In this document: piece by piece, positions 19,892 to 28,742 of the stretch | How the letters are laid out: every line of letters starts with the position of its first letter | Position numbering within the stretch: position 1 is the stretch's first letter | Source: [Pasteurella] mairii | Lineage (GTDB): Bacteria; Pseudomonadota; Gammaproteobacteria; Enterobacterales; Pasteurellaceae | Direction: 5' to 3' | Assembly: GCA_900454475.1 (NCBI GenBank) | Contig: UGSS01000002.1 | Span: 2,065,605-2,129,604 of the forward strand | Length of the DNA: 64,000 nt | The notes under the pieces: generated by a model | Told to the model about the DNA's origin: nothing | What the model saw: only the letters and a program-made list of their open reading frames with translations | Database searches by the model: none | Position numbers and translations under genes: made by a program

Positions 19892-20356
19892 GTGCCAGTA
19901 TTTGGTGCTGGTATAAATATGGCTAGCAAGGCAATTAATATTGCACCTAAATTAGTGGCTACAGCAGAAAAATATCCGCTACTCACTGAAATGGGCGTTA
20001 CAGCTATAACAAATACAGCATATCAATTAACGAATAAAGATACTTTCGATCCTTATGATTTTTTGAAGGCGGAGATGTCAACAGTTTTATCGAAAGATAA
20101 GAAAGCATGGCAACAAGCCTATATTAATGTGGGATTAAATGTATTAGGAACAACAGATCCTGCTGATTATGGTTGGAATGCTTTGGCTGGGGTAACGGGG
20201 ACATTTGCAGCATATAAAGCAGGAAAAATACAAATAAACTCGCCATTGAATAAAATTATATCTCCTATTGGTTCTAGTTATATCGGAGAATATAGTGGAG
20301 ATAGTGAACTTTTAAAAGAAAAAATTAAACAATGGGAGGCTAAATATAATGACTAG
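19892..20356 (+). CDS. Orphan CdiA-CT toxin fragment, variant of the main toxin tail
   Basis: A 154-codon frame opening at a GTG (19892) with no good ribosome site. The first 64 residues (PVFGAGINMASKAINIAPK and on) are nearly identical to the toxin part of cdiA (19170-19365). The last ~90 residues differ completely until an acidic end. It lacks VENN and all upstream domains. It is therefore a donor fragment holding an alternative toxin end. Recombination through the shared 195-bp stretch would place it in frame in cdiA. It overlaps its immunity gene by 8 bp. Confidence 0.7.
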   Translation: MPVFGAGINMASKAINIAPKLVATAEKYPLLTEMGVTAITNTAYQLTNKDTFDPYDFLKAEMSTVLSKDKKAWQQAYINVGLNVLGTTDPADYGWNALAGVTGTFAAYKAGKIQINSPLNKIISPIGSSYIGEYSGDSELLKEKIKQWEAKYND

Positions 20357-20576
20357 CTTTCTAAAACGGAGTCTCGTATTGTTTATATCGTTATATTTAG
20401 GTCTTATTTTTTGTAGAGATATTATTTTTACTGCATATGCCTATATAAGATTTGGAGAATACTATTGGAATAACTTTGCATTTATGGATGCATTAAGAGC
20501 TACATTGCCATTATATATTCCTTTAACTGTAGTAGATTTGATATATACGTTAGCTAAAAAGCAATCTAGAAAGTAG
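20349..20576 (+). CDS. Orphan immunity protein, two-helix membrane type
   Basis: A 75-residue protein with two hydrophobic segments (LVLFISLYLGLIFCRDIIF and ATLPLYIPLTVVDLIYTL) and a basic tail. It starts at ATG 20349 within the end of the toxin fragment, the usual toxin-immunity overlap. It matches the immunity gene at 19643 in length, topology and position, but the two share little sequence. This fits two specificity variants of one toxin class. It probably protects only against the variant toxin next to it. Confidence 0.7.
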   Translation: MTSFLKRSLVLFISLYLGLIFCRDIIFTAYAYIRFGEYYWNNFAFMDALRATLPLYIPLTVVDLIYTLAKKQSRK

Positions 20577-20703
20577 GAAGTATTCAATAAATTATATTAT
20601 TTACAGCTCTACTAACTACAAGGTCATAGACGGTGTTTTACAAATTATAATTGTTGTAATATCACAAATCTTGAAACAAACAGTGAATATATAGCCCAAG
20701 TGA
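20577..20703. other. Scrambled cdiA remnants at a recombination joint
   Basis: Short pieces match cdiA out of order and out of frame. AATCTTGAAACAAACAGTGA near 20670 matches about 17510, and GCCCAAGTGAATGAACAAAC near 20695 matches about 17737. The rest is AT-rich with no frame. It marks the joint between two cassette units. Confidence 0.7.
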
Positions 20704-22143
20704 ATGAACAAACGGTTAAGTGAAATTTCTACTAATTTGGTAAGTGTTTATACCTTTAACGAACGCGAAGAGATTGAAAAAGCGAAGTTAGAAGTAGGCA
20801 GAATTACCACGGAGGCGAAAGCAAAAGGTACTAGCCAAGAAGATTTAGAAAAGTCGGATGCCTATAAAAAAGCACAACAAAATCTGACCGCCCTTCAAGC
20901 AAGTTATGATAATGACTATGGTATTGGCAGTACGAAAGGCAGAGCTATTCAAGCGGTAACAGCCACCTTACAAGGTATTGCCGGTGGCAGCGTTGAGCAG
21001 GCAGCGGTAGGACTGGCTTCGCCATATCTCAACGAAAAAATTAAAGAATGGACGACAGACCCAACCACAAACGAAGTGAATAAAACAGCAAACTTAATGG
21101 CGCATGCTATTCTTGGCGCAATTGAAGCAGAAATCACAGGTAATCATGCCCTAGCAGGTGCAGCTGCGGCGACCACAGGCGAAGCAGCAGCGATGATTAT
21201 TACGGAAAAACTTTACGACAAGCCAACCGATAAACTCACGGAAGATGAGAAGAAAAATGTAGTGTTCTTAAGCCAGGTGGCAAGTGGTTTAGCTTCTTCA
21301 TTAATCGCTAATGATGGTACGGTAAGTGTGGCTATGGGAAGTGAGATTGGGAAGCGGGCGGTGGAGAATAATCTTCTTTCCCTTAAAGATGTTCACCAAT
21401 ACCAAAAAGCATTAAAAGCAGCTATCCAAAATGGGGAAAGTATTGAGGAAGTTCATCAGAAATTCAAGGCATTAAGTGAAAAACAACGCGCTGAATTATT
21501 GGCGAATTGTGATGTTACTTGTCGAACTACTGTCCCGCAAGAATTATTAGGTGCGATTGGTTTTGCCGATGAATTATCAGGAGTATTACATAGTTGGTTA
21601 AATGACTTGCCATTTGATGAGCAAACAAAGTTCTATCAGTTGGTTGAATCCGAAAATGCGAAAACCATTGAAGCTCTGAAAGCTCAACAAAGTGGATTGG
21701 AAAAAGGCATTGAGTTGGCAATTAGTACTGCGCATTTGTTTGCGAAAGAAGATGTATTAAATCAGTCTAATTCACAGGCTAATTTTGCAAAGAAAAATAC
21801 CAAATTAGACAAAAAAGCTATTGATATAACAGAGCGAATTAGTGGGCATAAAACAAATGACTTCATTTTTGATAAAGCACCTTATCATTCAAAGATTGGA
21901 AATTCTGTAAAATCAGCTAATCCAACTTTTGGACAAGAGGTCTTAAATGAATCAATTCAGGTGAAAGCAACTTCTACCCGTAGGGTTGGAGTTGATAAAT
22001 CAACTGGAGAATATGTAGTTTTTGATCAGACTGAAAGAAATGTGTATCACGGACACGTAAGGAGCTGGAGTGAATTAACAACAGAAATGAAAAATGCTTT
22101 AAAAGATGCTGGATTAGTGAACGACAAAGGAAAAATAAAATGA
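20704..22143 (+). CDS. Orphan CdiA-CT with pretoxin domain; polymorphic toxin type 17-like tail
   Basis: A 479-residue frame. Residues about 8-219 are the pretoxin domain copied from cdiA (VENN at 21361-21372, residues 220-223). Next comes a ~140-residue linker shared with the unit at 22465 (LLSLKDVHQYQKALKAAI through LFAKEDVLNQS), probably the entry domain. The toxin tail ends in STRRVGVDKSTGEYVVFDQ and YHGHVRSWSELT, which I recall from polymorphic toxins annotated as type 17. That assignment is tentative. The ATG is an accident of the joint (FHA-2 sequence read out of frame), no TPS domain exists, and export is not possible. Overlaps its immunity gene by 4 bp. Confidence 0.75.
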   Translation: MNKRLSEISTNLVSVYTFNEREEIEKAKLEVGRITTEAKAKGTSQEDLEKSDAYKKAQQNLTALQASYDNDYGIGSTKGRAIQAVTATLQGIAGGSVEQAAVGLASPYLNEKIKEWTTDPTTNEVNKTANLMAHAILGAIEAEITGNHALAGAAAATTGEAAAMIITEKLYDKPTDKLTEDEKKNVVFLSQVASGLASSLIANDGTVSVAMGSEIGKRAVENNLLSLKDVHQYQKALKAAIQNGESIEEVHQKFKALSEKQRAELLANCDVTCRTTVPQELLGAIGFADELSGVLHSWLNDLPFDEQTKFYQLVESENAKTIEALKAQQSGLEKGIELAISTAHLFAKEDVLNQSNSQANFAKKNTKLDKKAIDITERISGHKTNDFIFDKAPYHSKIGNSVKSANPTFGQEVLNESIQVKATSTRRVGVDKSTGEYVVFDQTERNVYHGHVRSWSELTTEMKNALKDAGLVNDKGKIK

Positions 22144-22496
22144 GTAGTAAATTAATATATGAGGATTTAGATAAGATTAATTTTGAAGAGAGCTTAAAAA
22201 TATTAAATTCCCCTGACGTTAAGGAATCTATAAAGCATAAAGTAATTCTATCGTTAGGAATGCATACTGATGAACCATATAAAACAAAAATGATATTATT
22301 TTCTTTTCTGTCATCGGAAAATATTGAAACAGAGAGAGTTTCTTTGTTATCTATCGGTCATATGGCTAGAGTTTTTCGTAATATAGACTCTAAAGAACTA
22401 ATTCGAGAGATAAGAAATATGAAATATAAAGATGTTCTTCAAGGAACTATAGAAGATGTTTTAGATGATATTTCTATTTTTAATTCTCGTAGTTAA
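22140..22496 (+). CDS. Orphan immunity protein, all-helical
   Basis: A 118-residue protein that starts in an ATGA overlap with the toxin stop. It is predicted to be mostly helical with a repeat-like pattern (FEESLKILNSPDVKESIKHKVILSLG, then a second block of similar spacing). That resembles HEAT-type helical immunity proteins, but I recognise no specific Imm family. It is acidic and cytosolic, with no membrane segment, which fits protection against a cytosolic enzyme toxin. Base composition is more AT-rich than the pretoxin copy beside it, as is usual for exchanged cassettes. Confidence 0.7.
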   Translation: MSSKLIYEDLDKINFEESLKILNSPDVKESIKHKVILSLGMHTDEPYKTKMILFSFLSSENIETERVSLLSIGHMARVFRNIDSKELIREIRNMKYKDVLQGTIEDVLDDISIFNSRS

Positions 22497-23871
22497 AAGT
22501 TTTTTCCTAGAAACCGTATTAACTCAGGTTCAAGAGCAACAAGAAGCGGCAAAACTTGTGGGTGAGATTTCGACTAATTTGGTGAGTGTTTATACCTTTA
22601 ACGAACGCGAAGAGATTGAAAAAGCGAAGTTAGAAGTAGGCAGAATTACCACGGAAGCGAAAGCAAAAGGTACGAGCCAAGAAGATTTAGAAAAGTCGGA
22701 TGCCTATAAAAAAGCACAACAAAATCTGACCGCCCTTCAAGCAAGTTATGATAATGACTATGGTATTGGCAGTACGAAAGGCAGAGCTATTCAAGCGGTA
22801 ACAGCCGCCTTACAAGGTATTGCCGGTGGCAGCGTTGAGCAGGCAGCGGTAGGACTGGCTTCGCCATATCTCAACGAAAAAATTAAAGAATGGACGACAG
22901 ACCCAACCACAAACGAAGTGAATAAAACAGCAAACTTAATGGCGCATGCTATTCTTGGCGCAATTGAAGCAGAAATCACAGGCAATCATGCCCTAGCAGG
23001 TGCAGCTGCGGCGACCACAGGCGAAGCAACCGCTATGATTATTGCGGAAAAACTTTATGACAAGCCAGCCGACAAACTCACGGAAGACGAGAAGAAAAAT
23101 GTAGTGTTCTTAAGCCAGGTGGCAAGTGGTTTAGCATCAGTATTCATCGCTAATGATGGTATGGCAAGTGTGGCTATGGGAAGTGAGATTGGGAAACGGG
23201 CGGTGGAGAATAATCTTCTTTCCCTTAAAGATGTTCACCAATACCAAAAAGCATTAAAAGCAGCTATCCAAAATGGGGAAAGTATTGAGGAAGTTCATCA
23301 GAAATTCAAGGCATTAAGTGAAAAACAACGCACTGAATTATTGGCGAATTGTGATGTTACTTGTCGAACTGCTGTTCCGCAAGAATTATTAGGCGCCATT
23401 GGTTTTGCCGATGAATTATCAGGAGTATTACATAGTTGGTTAAATGACTTGCCATTTGATGAGCAAACAAAATTCTATCAGTTGGTTGAATCCGAAAATG
23501 CGAAAACCATTGAAGCTCTGAAAGCTCAACAAAGTGGGTTGGAAAAAGGCATTGAGTTAGCTATTAGTACAGCGCATTTGTTTGCGAAGGAAGACGTGTT
23601 AAATCAGTCTAGTGCTCAGGTAGGTTTTGCAAAGAAAAATAGTGGTAAAAGCTATTCTCCTCTTCCTGTTCCTGAACCTATAAATGTTGAATTTGGAGAT
23701 GGCTCTGCAGCAACATATAAATCTAATTCTAAACATACAAAAGGTATGATAGGCAATAGAAAAAATGCAGGTATAGAACCAAGGAACTCGTTAGAGTTAT
23801 TTAAAAACTCTATAGAATATAAGGTTGAATCAAATAAAGTAATTAGATATGCAAAAGATTTAAAATTTTAA
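22465..23871 (+). CDS. Orphan CdiA-CT with pretoxin domain and intact toxin tail
   Basis: The open frame starts at ATG 22465 inside the previous immunity gene, but cdiA-derived sequence begins only at about 22526. The first ~20 residues (hydrophobic MIFLFLILVVKSFF) are probably not biologically meant. The pretoxin copy runs to VENN at 23203-23214, then the linker shared with the unit at 20704, then a unique ~80-residue tail containing HTKGMIGNRKNAGIEPRNSLELFKNS. I recall this NAGIEPRNSLELF-type end from polymorphic toxins but cannot name the activity. The frame is intact to its stop. The next gene, its presumed immunity gene, is broken. Confidence 0.7.
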   Translation: MIFLFLILVVKSFFLETVLTQVQEQQEAAKLVGEISTNLVSVYTFNEREEIEKAKLEVGRITTEAKAKGTSQEDLEKSDAYKKAQQNLTALQASYDNDYGIGSTKGRAIQAVTAALQGIAGGSVEQAAVGLASPYLNEKIKEWTTDPTTNEVNKTANLMAHAILGAIEAEITGNHALAGAAAATTGEATAMIIAEKLYDKPADKLTEDEKKNVVFLSQVASGLASVFIANDGMASVAMGSEIGKRAVENNLLSLKDVHQYQKALKAAIQNGESIEEVHQKFKALSEKQRTELLANCDVTCRTAVPQELLGAIGFADELSGVLHSWLNDLPFDEQTKFYQLVESENAKTIEALKAQQSGLEKGIELAISTAHLFAKEDVLNQSSAQVGFAKKNSGKSYSPLPVPEPINVEFGDGSAATYKSNSKHTKGMIGNRKNAGIEPRNSLELFKNSIEYKVESNKVIRYAKDLKF

Positions 23872-23883
23872 CAAGGAGGTAAT

Positions 23884-24310
23884 ATGTTTTTTGGTGATCC
23901 ATATAAATTTGCTATTCAATGTGATGTGATTCATGAGTGGAATTTAGACAATTTTTGGGTAAATGGGATATTCAATATATATAGATGGGAAGCCAATATT
24001 AGATGATATTTATACATCTGAATTAAGGTTTACACTATCTAACTTTACAGAAAGTATTTTATCATCCCTTAAACCAATAAATGTGGGTGATAAAATAAAT
24101 ATTTGTGAATTTATTGAGTGTTGTGCATTTAACATGAGTAGTCCAGAAATGGAAGATCAAGGGGTAATGGTATTTTTTTATTTTAATAAAATGGGGGATT
24201 TTCTCTTGTTGAAAGATAAAGGTAAATACTCTCATTTAAAATATGATAAAGATTATATTTTAAATATTCTAATTTTATTATCTAAGTGGAAAGATAAAAA
24301 ACGGCTATGA
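23884..24310 (+). pseudogene. Imm42-like immunity gene, frameshifted in an AT tract
   Basis: A strong ribosome site (AAGGAGGT) precedes ATG 23884. The frame reads MFFGDPYKFAIQCDVIHEW and NFWVNGIFNIY, then hits TGA at 24004-24006. The family-like continuation, IYIDGKPILDDIYTSELRF to WKDKKRL, is open in another frame up to 24310. The switch lies in the ATATATAT run at 23975-23982. Adding one AT unit (or losing one base) joins the two halves. The FGDPYKFAI start is what I recall for Imm42-family immunity proteins. As read, only a 40-residue peptide is made, leaving the toxin without its usual partner. Confidence 0.75.
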
Positions 24311-24332
24311 AATCAGGTGGTGTTCTAGAAAA

Positions 24333-24433
24333 TATGCTGTCTATAAATTTATCTACTAAGAAATTATCAAAATTAAGACTTCTTAGTAATTAGATTTTTT
24401 AATAGCATACAATGTGGAACACTAGAGTAAAAC
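24333..24433 (+). repeat. ESPR leader repeat copy 1 (pairs with 32305-32405)
   Basis: A roughly 100-bp non-coding segment, TATGCTGTCTATAAATT to GCATACAATGTGGAACACTA, just upstream of the second ESPR start codon. A diverged copy lies at 32305-32405 in front of a degraded ESPR start. It contains a hairpin, ACTAAGAA (24355-24362) with TTCTTAGT (24380-24387), that may terminate the previous unit. Any promoter of the following gene should also lie here. Confidence 0.7.
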
Positions 24434-27400
24434 ATGAATAAAAACAAATTCCGCGTAATTTACAACCGCACTTTATCGCAGTTTGTTGTGGTATCCAAGC
24501 TTGCCAAAAGCTCGGCTAAATCATCGCGCATAAAAAAAGTGTCGGCTGAAAGTGCGGTTGATTTTGCTCGTGTTTTACCGTTGACTGTTAATTCTTCAAT
24601 TTTTATCAAAAGGGATAGTACTTTATTTTATTCTGATTATATGTACAACGCCCTACGCCATGACCACGAAAACGTACATAAACGTTTGGGTGATGGGTAT
24701 TATGAACAGCGCTTAGTTCGCGAACAAATCAATCAACTCACAGGTAGACCGTTTTTAGGTAACTATTCCGATTTTGAAAGCCAATATCAGGCATTGATGA
24801 ATGCGGGTGTGACGTTTGCGAAAGCGTTCAACTTAACCCTTGGCACTAAATTGAGTAAAGAACAAGTGGCAAGCTTAACCTCAGATATTGTGTGGCTTGA
24901 ACAAGAAACCATTACCCTTGATGACGGTAGTCAGCAAACCGTGCTGGTGCCAAAAGTGTATGCTGTTGTCAAAGATGGTGACTTAAAGGCTAATGGGGCG
25001 TTAATTTCTGCCAATAACCTCAACCTAAAGACCAATGAACTTATCAACCAAGGCACGATTGCTGGGCGCAATGTAGCAATGTTTGATGCTAATCACTTAA
25101 AAAACAGCGGTAATCTTTCGGCAGCTATTTTTAGTGCCAAGGTTAATGGCGATATGCACAACACAGGCAATATCAGCGCAGACAATGCCTTGTTGCTTAA
25201 TGTCACAGGTAACTTTACCCATGCCTCTACCTTGCGCACAGATGACGTCAATCTTGATGGCTATACATATAAAAATACTCATCTTGACCGCCAAGGCTTA
25301 CTGCACGTCAAAGGCGAAAACGGTACATTGCACGTGGCAGCGGGCAATCTCACCCTTGCAGGCGCAGACATCATTAATGACAGTACAGGCAGCACTTATC
25401 TTCGCGCCCAAAATGCCCTAAATCTGACCGCACTTAGCACGGAACAAACAGAAAACATGGGCGGTGGCGACCATTACCGCAACAGCCATGGCTCCGGTGT
25501 TGAAATCAGTCGCGTGCAAGGCAAAGGTGATGTCATTTTATCGGGTAGTAACATTCAAAGCGAAGCAGCACAACTGGAAGCGGATAAACGCTTAGCATTA
25601 CTTGCCGAAAACAACATCACACTTGGCACAGCAACCACCACTAGCAATATGGACGAATATCACAAATATAAAAGTGGCAGTGCGGTGGCTAAAACCACAA
25701 AAACCACTTATTCCTCCCAAGCCAGTGAAACCAAGCAAGGCAGCCAACTTTCGGGCAATGACGTCACGGTGATTGCAGGTAAAGACTTTAACGCCACAGC
25801 GGTTCAGTTGTTGGCTGGCAATGATGTCTACCTCAAAGCAGGCAATAATGTATCCATCCAAGCAGGTACGAACCACATCAAAGATTTTTATCAAAAAACC
25901 AAGAAAACCTCGGGGGTATTTACCGGTGGCGGTATGGGTATTACTTTTGGCACTAAATCAGAAAAACACCAGTATGACACCGAAGGCTGGACCCAATCTG
26001 ATGCCCGTGGTGCGCTAGGTTCACTTACTGGCAATGTCAGCATCCAAGCAGGCAAACACGCTGCTATTTTAGGTTCGGATTTCATCGCGCAAAGCAATAA
26101 GACTATTGCTATCCAAGGCGAAGACTTAAAAGTCGAGGCGGGGAAAGATGTCATTGAGTCAACAGAAAAACACGCATACAAACAATCGGGACTGACTATT
26201 GCACTTTCTACCCCTGTAACAGATGCCGCAATGGCGGCGGTAAATACCGTACAACGCGCTAGACATACGGATAACCTTAAATTGCGGGCGCTTTATGCTA
26301 TTAAAGCTGCACAAGATTTACAACATTCGGCTGATGCAATAAATAAAACCCAAGATGTTATCAGCAATATTGCCAACGGTAATATGACATTAGTTGATGA
26401 CAAAACGGATATAATCCAGCCAAGTGTGAAAATGTCGGTCAGCGTTGGTGCAAGTCAATCTAAACAACAAAGCCATACCACTCAAACCACCCATAGTGGC
26501 AGCGAAATTAGCGCAGGTAATATTCAGCTTAAAACCACGAAAGGCGATTTAGATATTATTGGCTCAAGCGTAAATGGTGCACAAATTGCCCTAGAGAGCG
26601 CAAGAAATCTCAATCTCGAATCCGTGCAAGACACTTACCAAAACCGCACTGACAGTAAAAACAGCGGTTGGCGTGTTGGCTCATTCTTTGGAATGAATGG
26701 TAATCACGTTGGATTAGGGGTGGAAGGCTCGGCGCAAGTGGGTAAAGGTAGAGAAAATACGGATACGGTAACGCAATCCCATTCCTATATCAACGGGAAA
26801 CAAGTCAGTATTTCAAGCCAAAATAATACCGCACTTCGTGGTGCACAAGTTAATGCGAACAGACTGGATGCGGACATTAAAGGCAATTTAACCCTTGAAA
26901 GTCGGCAAGACAGCAACCAATACGACAGCAAGCAAACCCAAGCAGGCGTGTCGGCATCCGTCGCGATTTATGGCGCTGGCTCAAGTGCATCAGCAAATTA
27001 CGCCCAAAACCAAGCCAAAGTCAATTATGCTCAAGTGGAAGCACAATCGGGCTTTAATGTGGGCAATGAGGGAATGAATGTTAATGTGGAGGGCAATACC
27101 CATCTTAAAGGCGGATTGATTCAAAGCAGTGCTCGCGCAGAGAAAAACCAATTTACCACGGGTTCACTCACAAGCGAAGATATTCAAAATCATAGTGAAA
27201 TTGAAGTGGAAAATATCAGCGCTGGTGTATCGACCAATATGGCAGCGATGGCAATGAATGCTGTAGGTACTGCAGTGGGCGCTCTAGGTAACACGCACGA
27301 AAGTAGCGCCAGCACAGCTAAATCGGCTATTGGCGTAAATATTCAGCTAATCACAAACAATGGTGAAATCCCGACCGCACTTTCGCGCGATACCGAAACA

Positions 27401-28741
27401 GCAAATGAGAAAGTTGCGCGTTATGATTTAGCGAAAGTTCAAGAAAAACAAGAAATAGCGCAACTCATTGGTGACATTGCTCAAAATCAAATTGAGTTAA
27501 TGTGGACACCAAAAGTCGAAGAAGCGGAGAAACAAAAAGAAGCTGCGGAAGCTGTTTTAAAAGATAAAGAAGCAACAGCTCAAGCCAAAGTACAGGCTCA
27601 AATCACACTGATGAATGCGCAAGAAACCATTAAAACCTATGGCATCGGTAGCGATTATCAAATGGCGGTTCGTGCAGTAACAGGTGTGTTACAAGGGCTT
27701 GCCACAGGCAACGTTGCTTATGCAGCGGTAGGTGGTTTATCGCCTTATGCCAATAAATTGGTTAAAGACGCGACAACCGATAAAACCACAGGCGAAGTTA
27801 ATCAAGCAGCAAACTTAATGGCGCATGCTGTACTTGGCGCTATTGAAGCCTATGCAACAGGTAATAATGCGCTGGCTGGTGCAACAGGCGCTGCAACCGC
27901 GGAATATCTTGCAGGTGAGCTTGCCACAAGAATGTATGGCAAAGAGCCTGCTGATTTAACCAACGCCCAAAAGCAAACTATCACTGCTTTGACACAGCTA
28001 GCAAGCGGTTTAGTGGGAACTGGAGTTGGTGGTGAAAGTGCTGATGGAATAAGTGCTGCGGGGATTGGGAAACGAGCGGTTGAGAATAATGCAGTTACAC
28101 CTGAAACTGTTTGGGATGTTGCTAATGTAGCAATAGGAGTTACATCACTAGTATATAATATAAATGAAGGGAACTATGGCTCTGCTGCAATTGATGCTGC
28201 AGGTTTAGCGTATGATGGTATTGCAACAGTTATCCCTTTTTTACCAGCAGGGGTTAGCGCTGGATTAGAAGCATATAGAGTTGGTAACACTGCAATGCAA
28301 TCGGCGACTATAGGTAGTGATGTCGCGAAAGCTATCAAGGCAGCAGATAAAGCTGCTAAAGACCCTGCTAATATCGTAAAAAATGCCGCGGTAACAGGAA
28401 CAAAAATTCATAGAGCAACTGGAGATATATTAGCAGAAAGCCATGGACAAGCATCCAAGTTATCTGATTCTGCAAGTAGCTATTTTAGAGGTGCAAATAA
28501 ATCAACAGGCAAGCAACCAGATTTAAGTTGGTCTGGAACAAAAGTTTGGTCTGATTTAACCACTCCAAATCAATGGGGCGCACACGTAAGGAAATATGAG
28601 CAACATTATGGAACTGGTATTCCTATACTATATAAACCTAATGTAGGAACTATTAATACTCCTAAATTGCCTGTTGGAGCAGGCTTTATAAATGGAAGTT
28701 CCGAGTTTTATAAAATAGTTACTGATAAGCAGGAGCAGTAA
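24434..28741 (+). CDS. Second ESPR-bearing CdiA-like gene lacking the TPS domain
   Basis: A 1435-residue protein. It opens with a full ESPR (MNKNKFRVIYNRTLSQFVVV), but the hydrophobic signal core, the whole TPS domain, FHA-1 and the receptor region are missing. At residue ~68 (SDYMYNALRHD) it joins the FHA-2 segment that in cdiA starts at residue 1453. The first 1.6 kb after the joint is almost identical to cdiA, then it diverges (RARHTDNLKLRALYAIKAAQ). VENN lies at residues 1216-1219 (28079-28090), and a unique ~216-residue tail follows with no motif I can name. Without signal core and TPS domain it should not reach CdiB, so it is probably a donor gene. Confidence 0.8.
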   Translation: MNKNKFRVIYNRTLSQFVVVSKLAKSSAKSSRIKKVSAESAVDFARVLPLTVNSSIFIKRDSTLFYSDYMYNALRHDHENVHKRLGDGYYEQRLVREQINQLTGRPFLGNYSDFESQYQALMNAGVTFAKAFNLTLGTKLSKEQVASLTSDIVWLEQETITLDDGSQQTVLVPKVYAVVKDGDLKANGALISANNLNLKTNELINQGTIAGRNVAMFDANHLKNSGNLSAAIFSAKVNGDMHNTGNISADNALLLNVTGNFTHASTLRTDDVNLDGYTYKNTHLDRQGLLHVKGENGTLHVAAGNLTLAGADIINDSTGSTYLRAQNALNLTALSTEQTENMGGGDHYRNSHGSGVEISRVQGKGDVILSGSNIQSEAAQLEADKRLALLAENNITLGTATTTSNMDEYHKYKSGSAVAKTTKTTYSSQASETKQGSQLSGNDVTVIAGKDFNATAVQLLAGNDVYLKAGNNVSIQAGTNHIKDFYQKTKKTSGVFTGGGMGITFGTKSEKHQYDTEGWTQSDARGALGSLTGNVSIQAGKHAAILGSDFIAQSNKTIAIQGEDLKVEAGKDVIESTEKHAYKQSGLTIALSTPVTDAAMAAVNTVQRARHTDNLKLRALYAIKAAQDLQHSADAINKTQDVISNIANGNMTLVDDKTDIIQPSVKMSVSVGASQSKQQSHTTQTTHSGSEISAGNIQLKTTKGDLDIIGSSVNGAQIALESARNLNLESVQDTYQNRTDSKNSGWRVGSFFGMNGNHVGLGVEGSAQVGKGRENTDTVTQSHSYINGKQVSISSQNNTALRGAQVNANRLDADIKGNLTLESRQDSNQYDSKQTQAGVSASVAIYGAGSSASANYAQNQAKVNYAQVEAQSGFNVGNEGMNVNVEGNTHLKGGLIQSSARAEKNQFTTGSLTSEDIQNHSEIEVENISAGVSTNMAAMAMNAVGTAVGALGNTHESSASTAKSAIGVNIQLITNNGEIPTALSRDTETANEKVARYDLAKVQEKQEIAQLIGDIAQNQIELMWTPKVEEAEKQKEAAEAVLKDKEATAQAKVQAQITLMNAQETIKTYGIGSDYQMAVRAVTGVLQGLATGNVAYAAVGGLSPYANKLVKDATTDKTTGEVNQAANLMAHAVLGAIEAYATGNNALAGATGAATAEYLAGELATRMYGKEPADLTNAQKQTITALTQLASGLVGTGVGGESADGISAAGIGKRAVENNAVTPETVWDVANVAIGVTSLVYNINEGNYGSAAIDAAGLAYDGIATVIPFLPAGVSAGLEAYRVGNTAMQSATIGSDVAKAIKAADKAAKDPANIVKNAAVTGTKIHRATGDILAESHGQASKLSDSASSYFRGANKSTGKQPDLSWSGTKVWSDLTTPNQWGAHVRKYEQHYGTGIPILYKPNVGTINTPKLPVGAGFINGSSEFYKIVTDKQEQ
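24465..24558. other. Converging uptake-signal pair in the second ESPR
   Basis: ACCGCACTT at 24465-24473 and AAGTGCGGT at 24550-24558 face each other inside the ESPR coding region, as in cdiA. Confidence 0.9.
24635..26252 (+). repeat. FHA-2 repeat copy 2
   Basis: Partner of 15346-16963 at a constant offset of 9289 bp. The left border is the same ESPR joint seen at 34920/34921. The right border is where the tail of this gene becomes unique. Confidence 0.9.
27030..27457 (+). repeat. FHA-2/pretoxin repeat of the second family (pairs with 29211-29638)
   Basis: About 428 bp encoding GFNVGNEGMNVNVEGNTHLKGG to RYDLAK and a few codons more, near-identical to 29211-29638 at an offset of 2181 bp. It forms the left arm of the PD-(D/E)XK toxin unit and so a second recombination handle, distinct from the VENN repeat of cdiA. 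Confidence 0.88.
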
Positions 28742-28742
28742 T

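Noticed and set aside
22465..22525. ATG 22465 with a hydrophobic start (MIFLFLILVVKSFF) as a true signal sequence of the unit
   Set aside because: It lies within the end of the previous immunity gene in another frame, has no ribosome site of its own, and cdiA-derived sequence begins only at about 22526.
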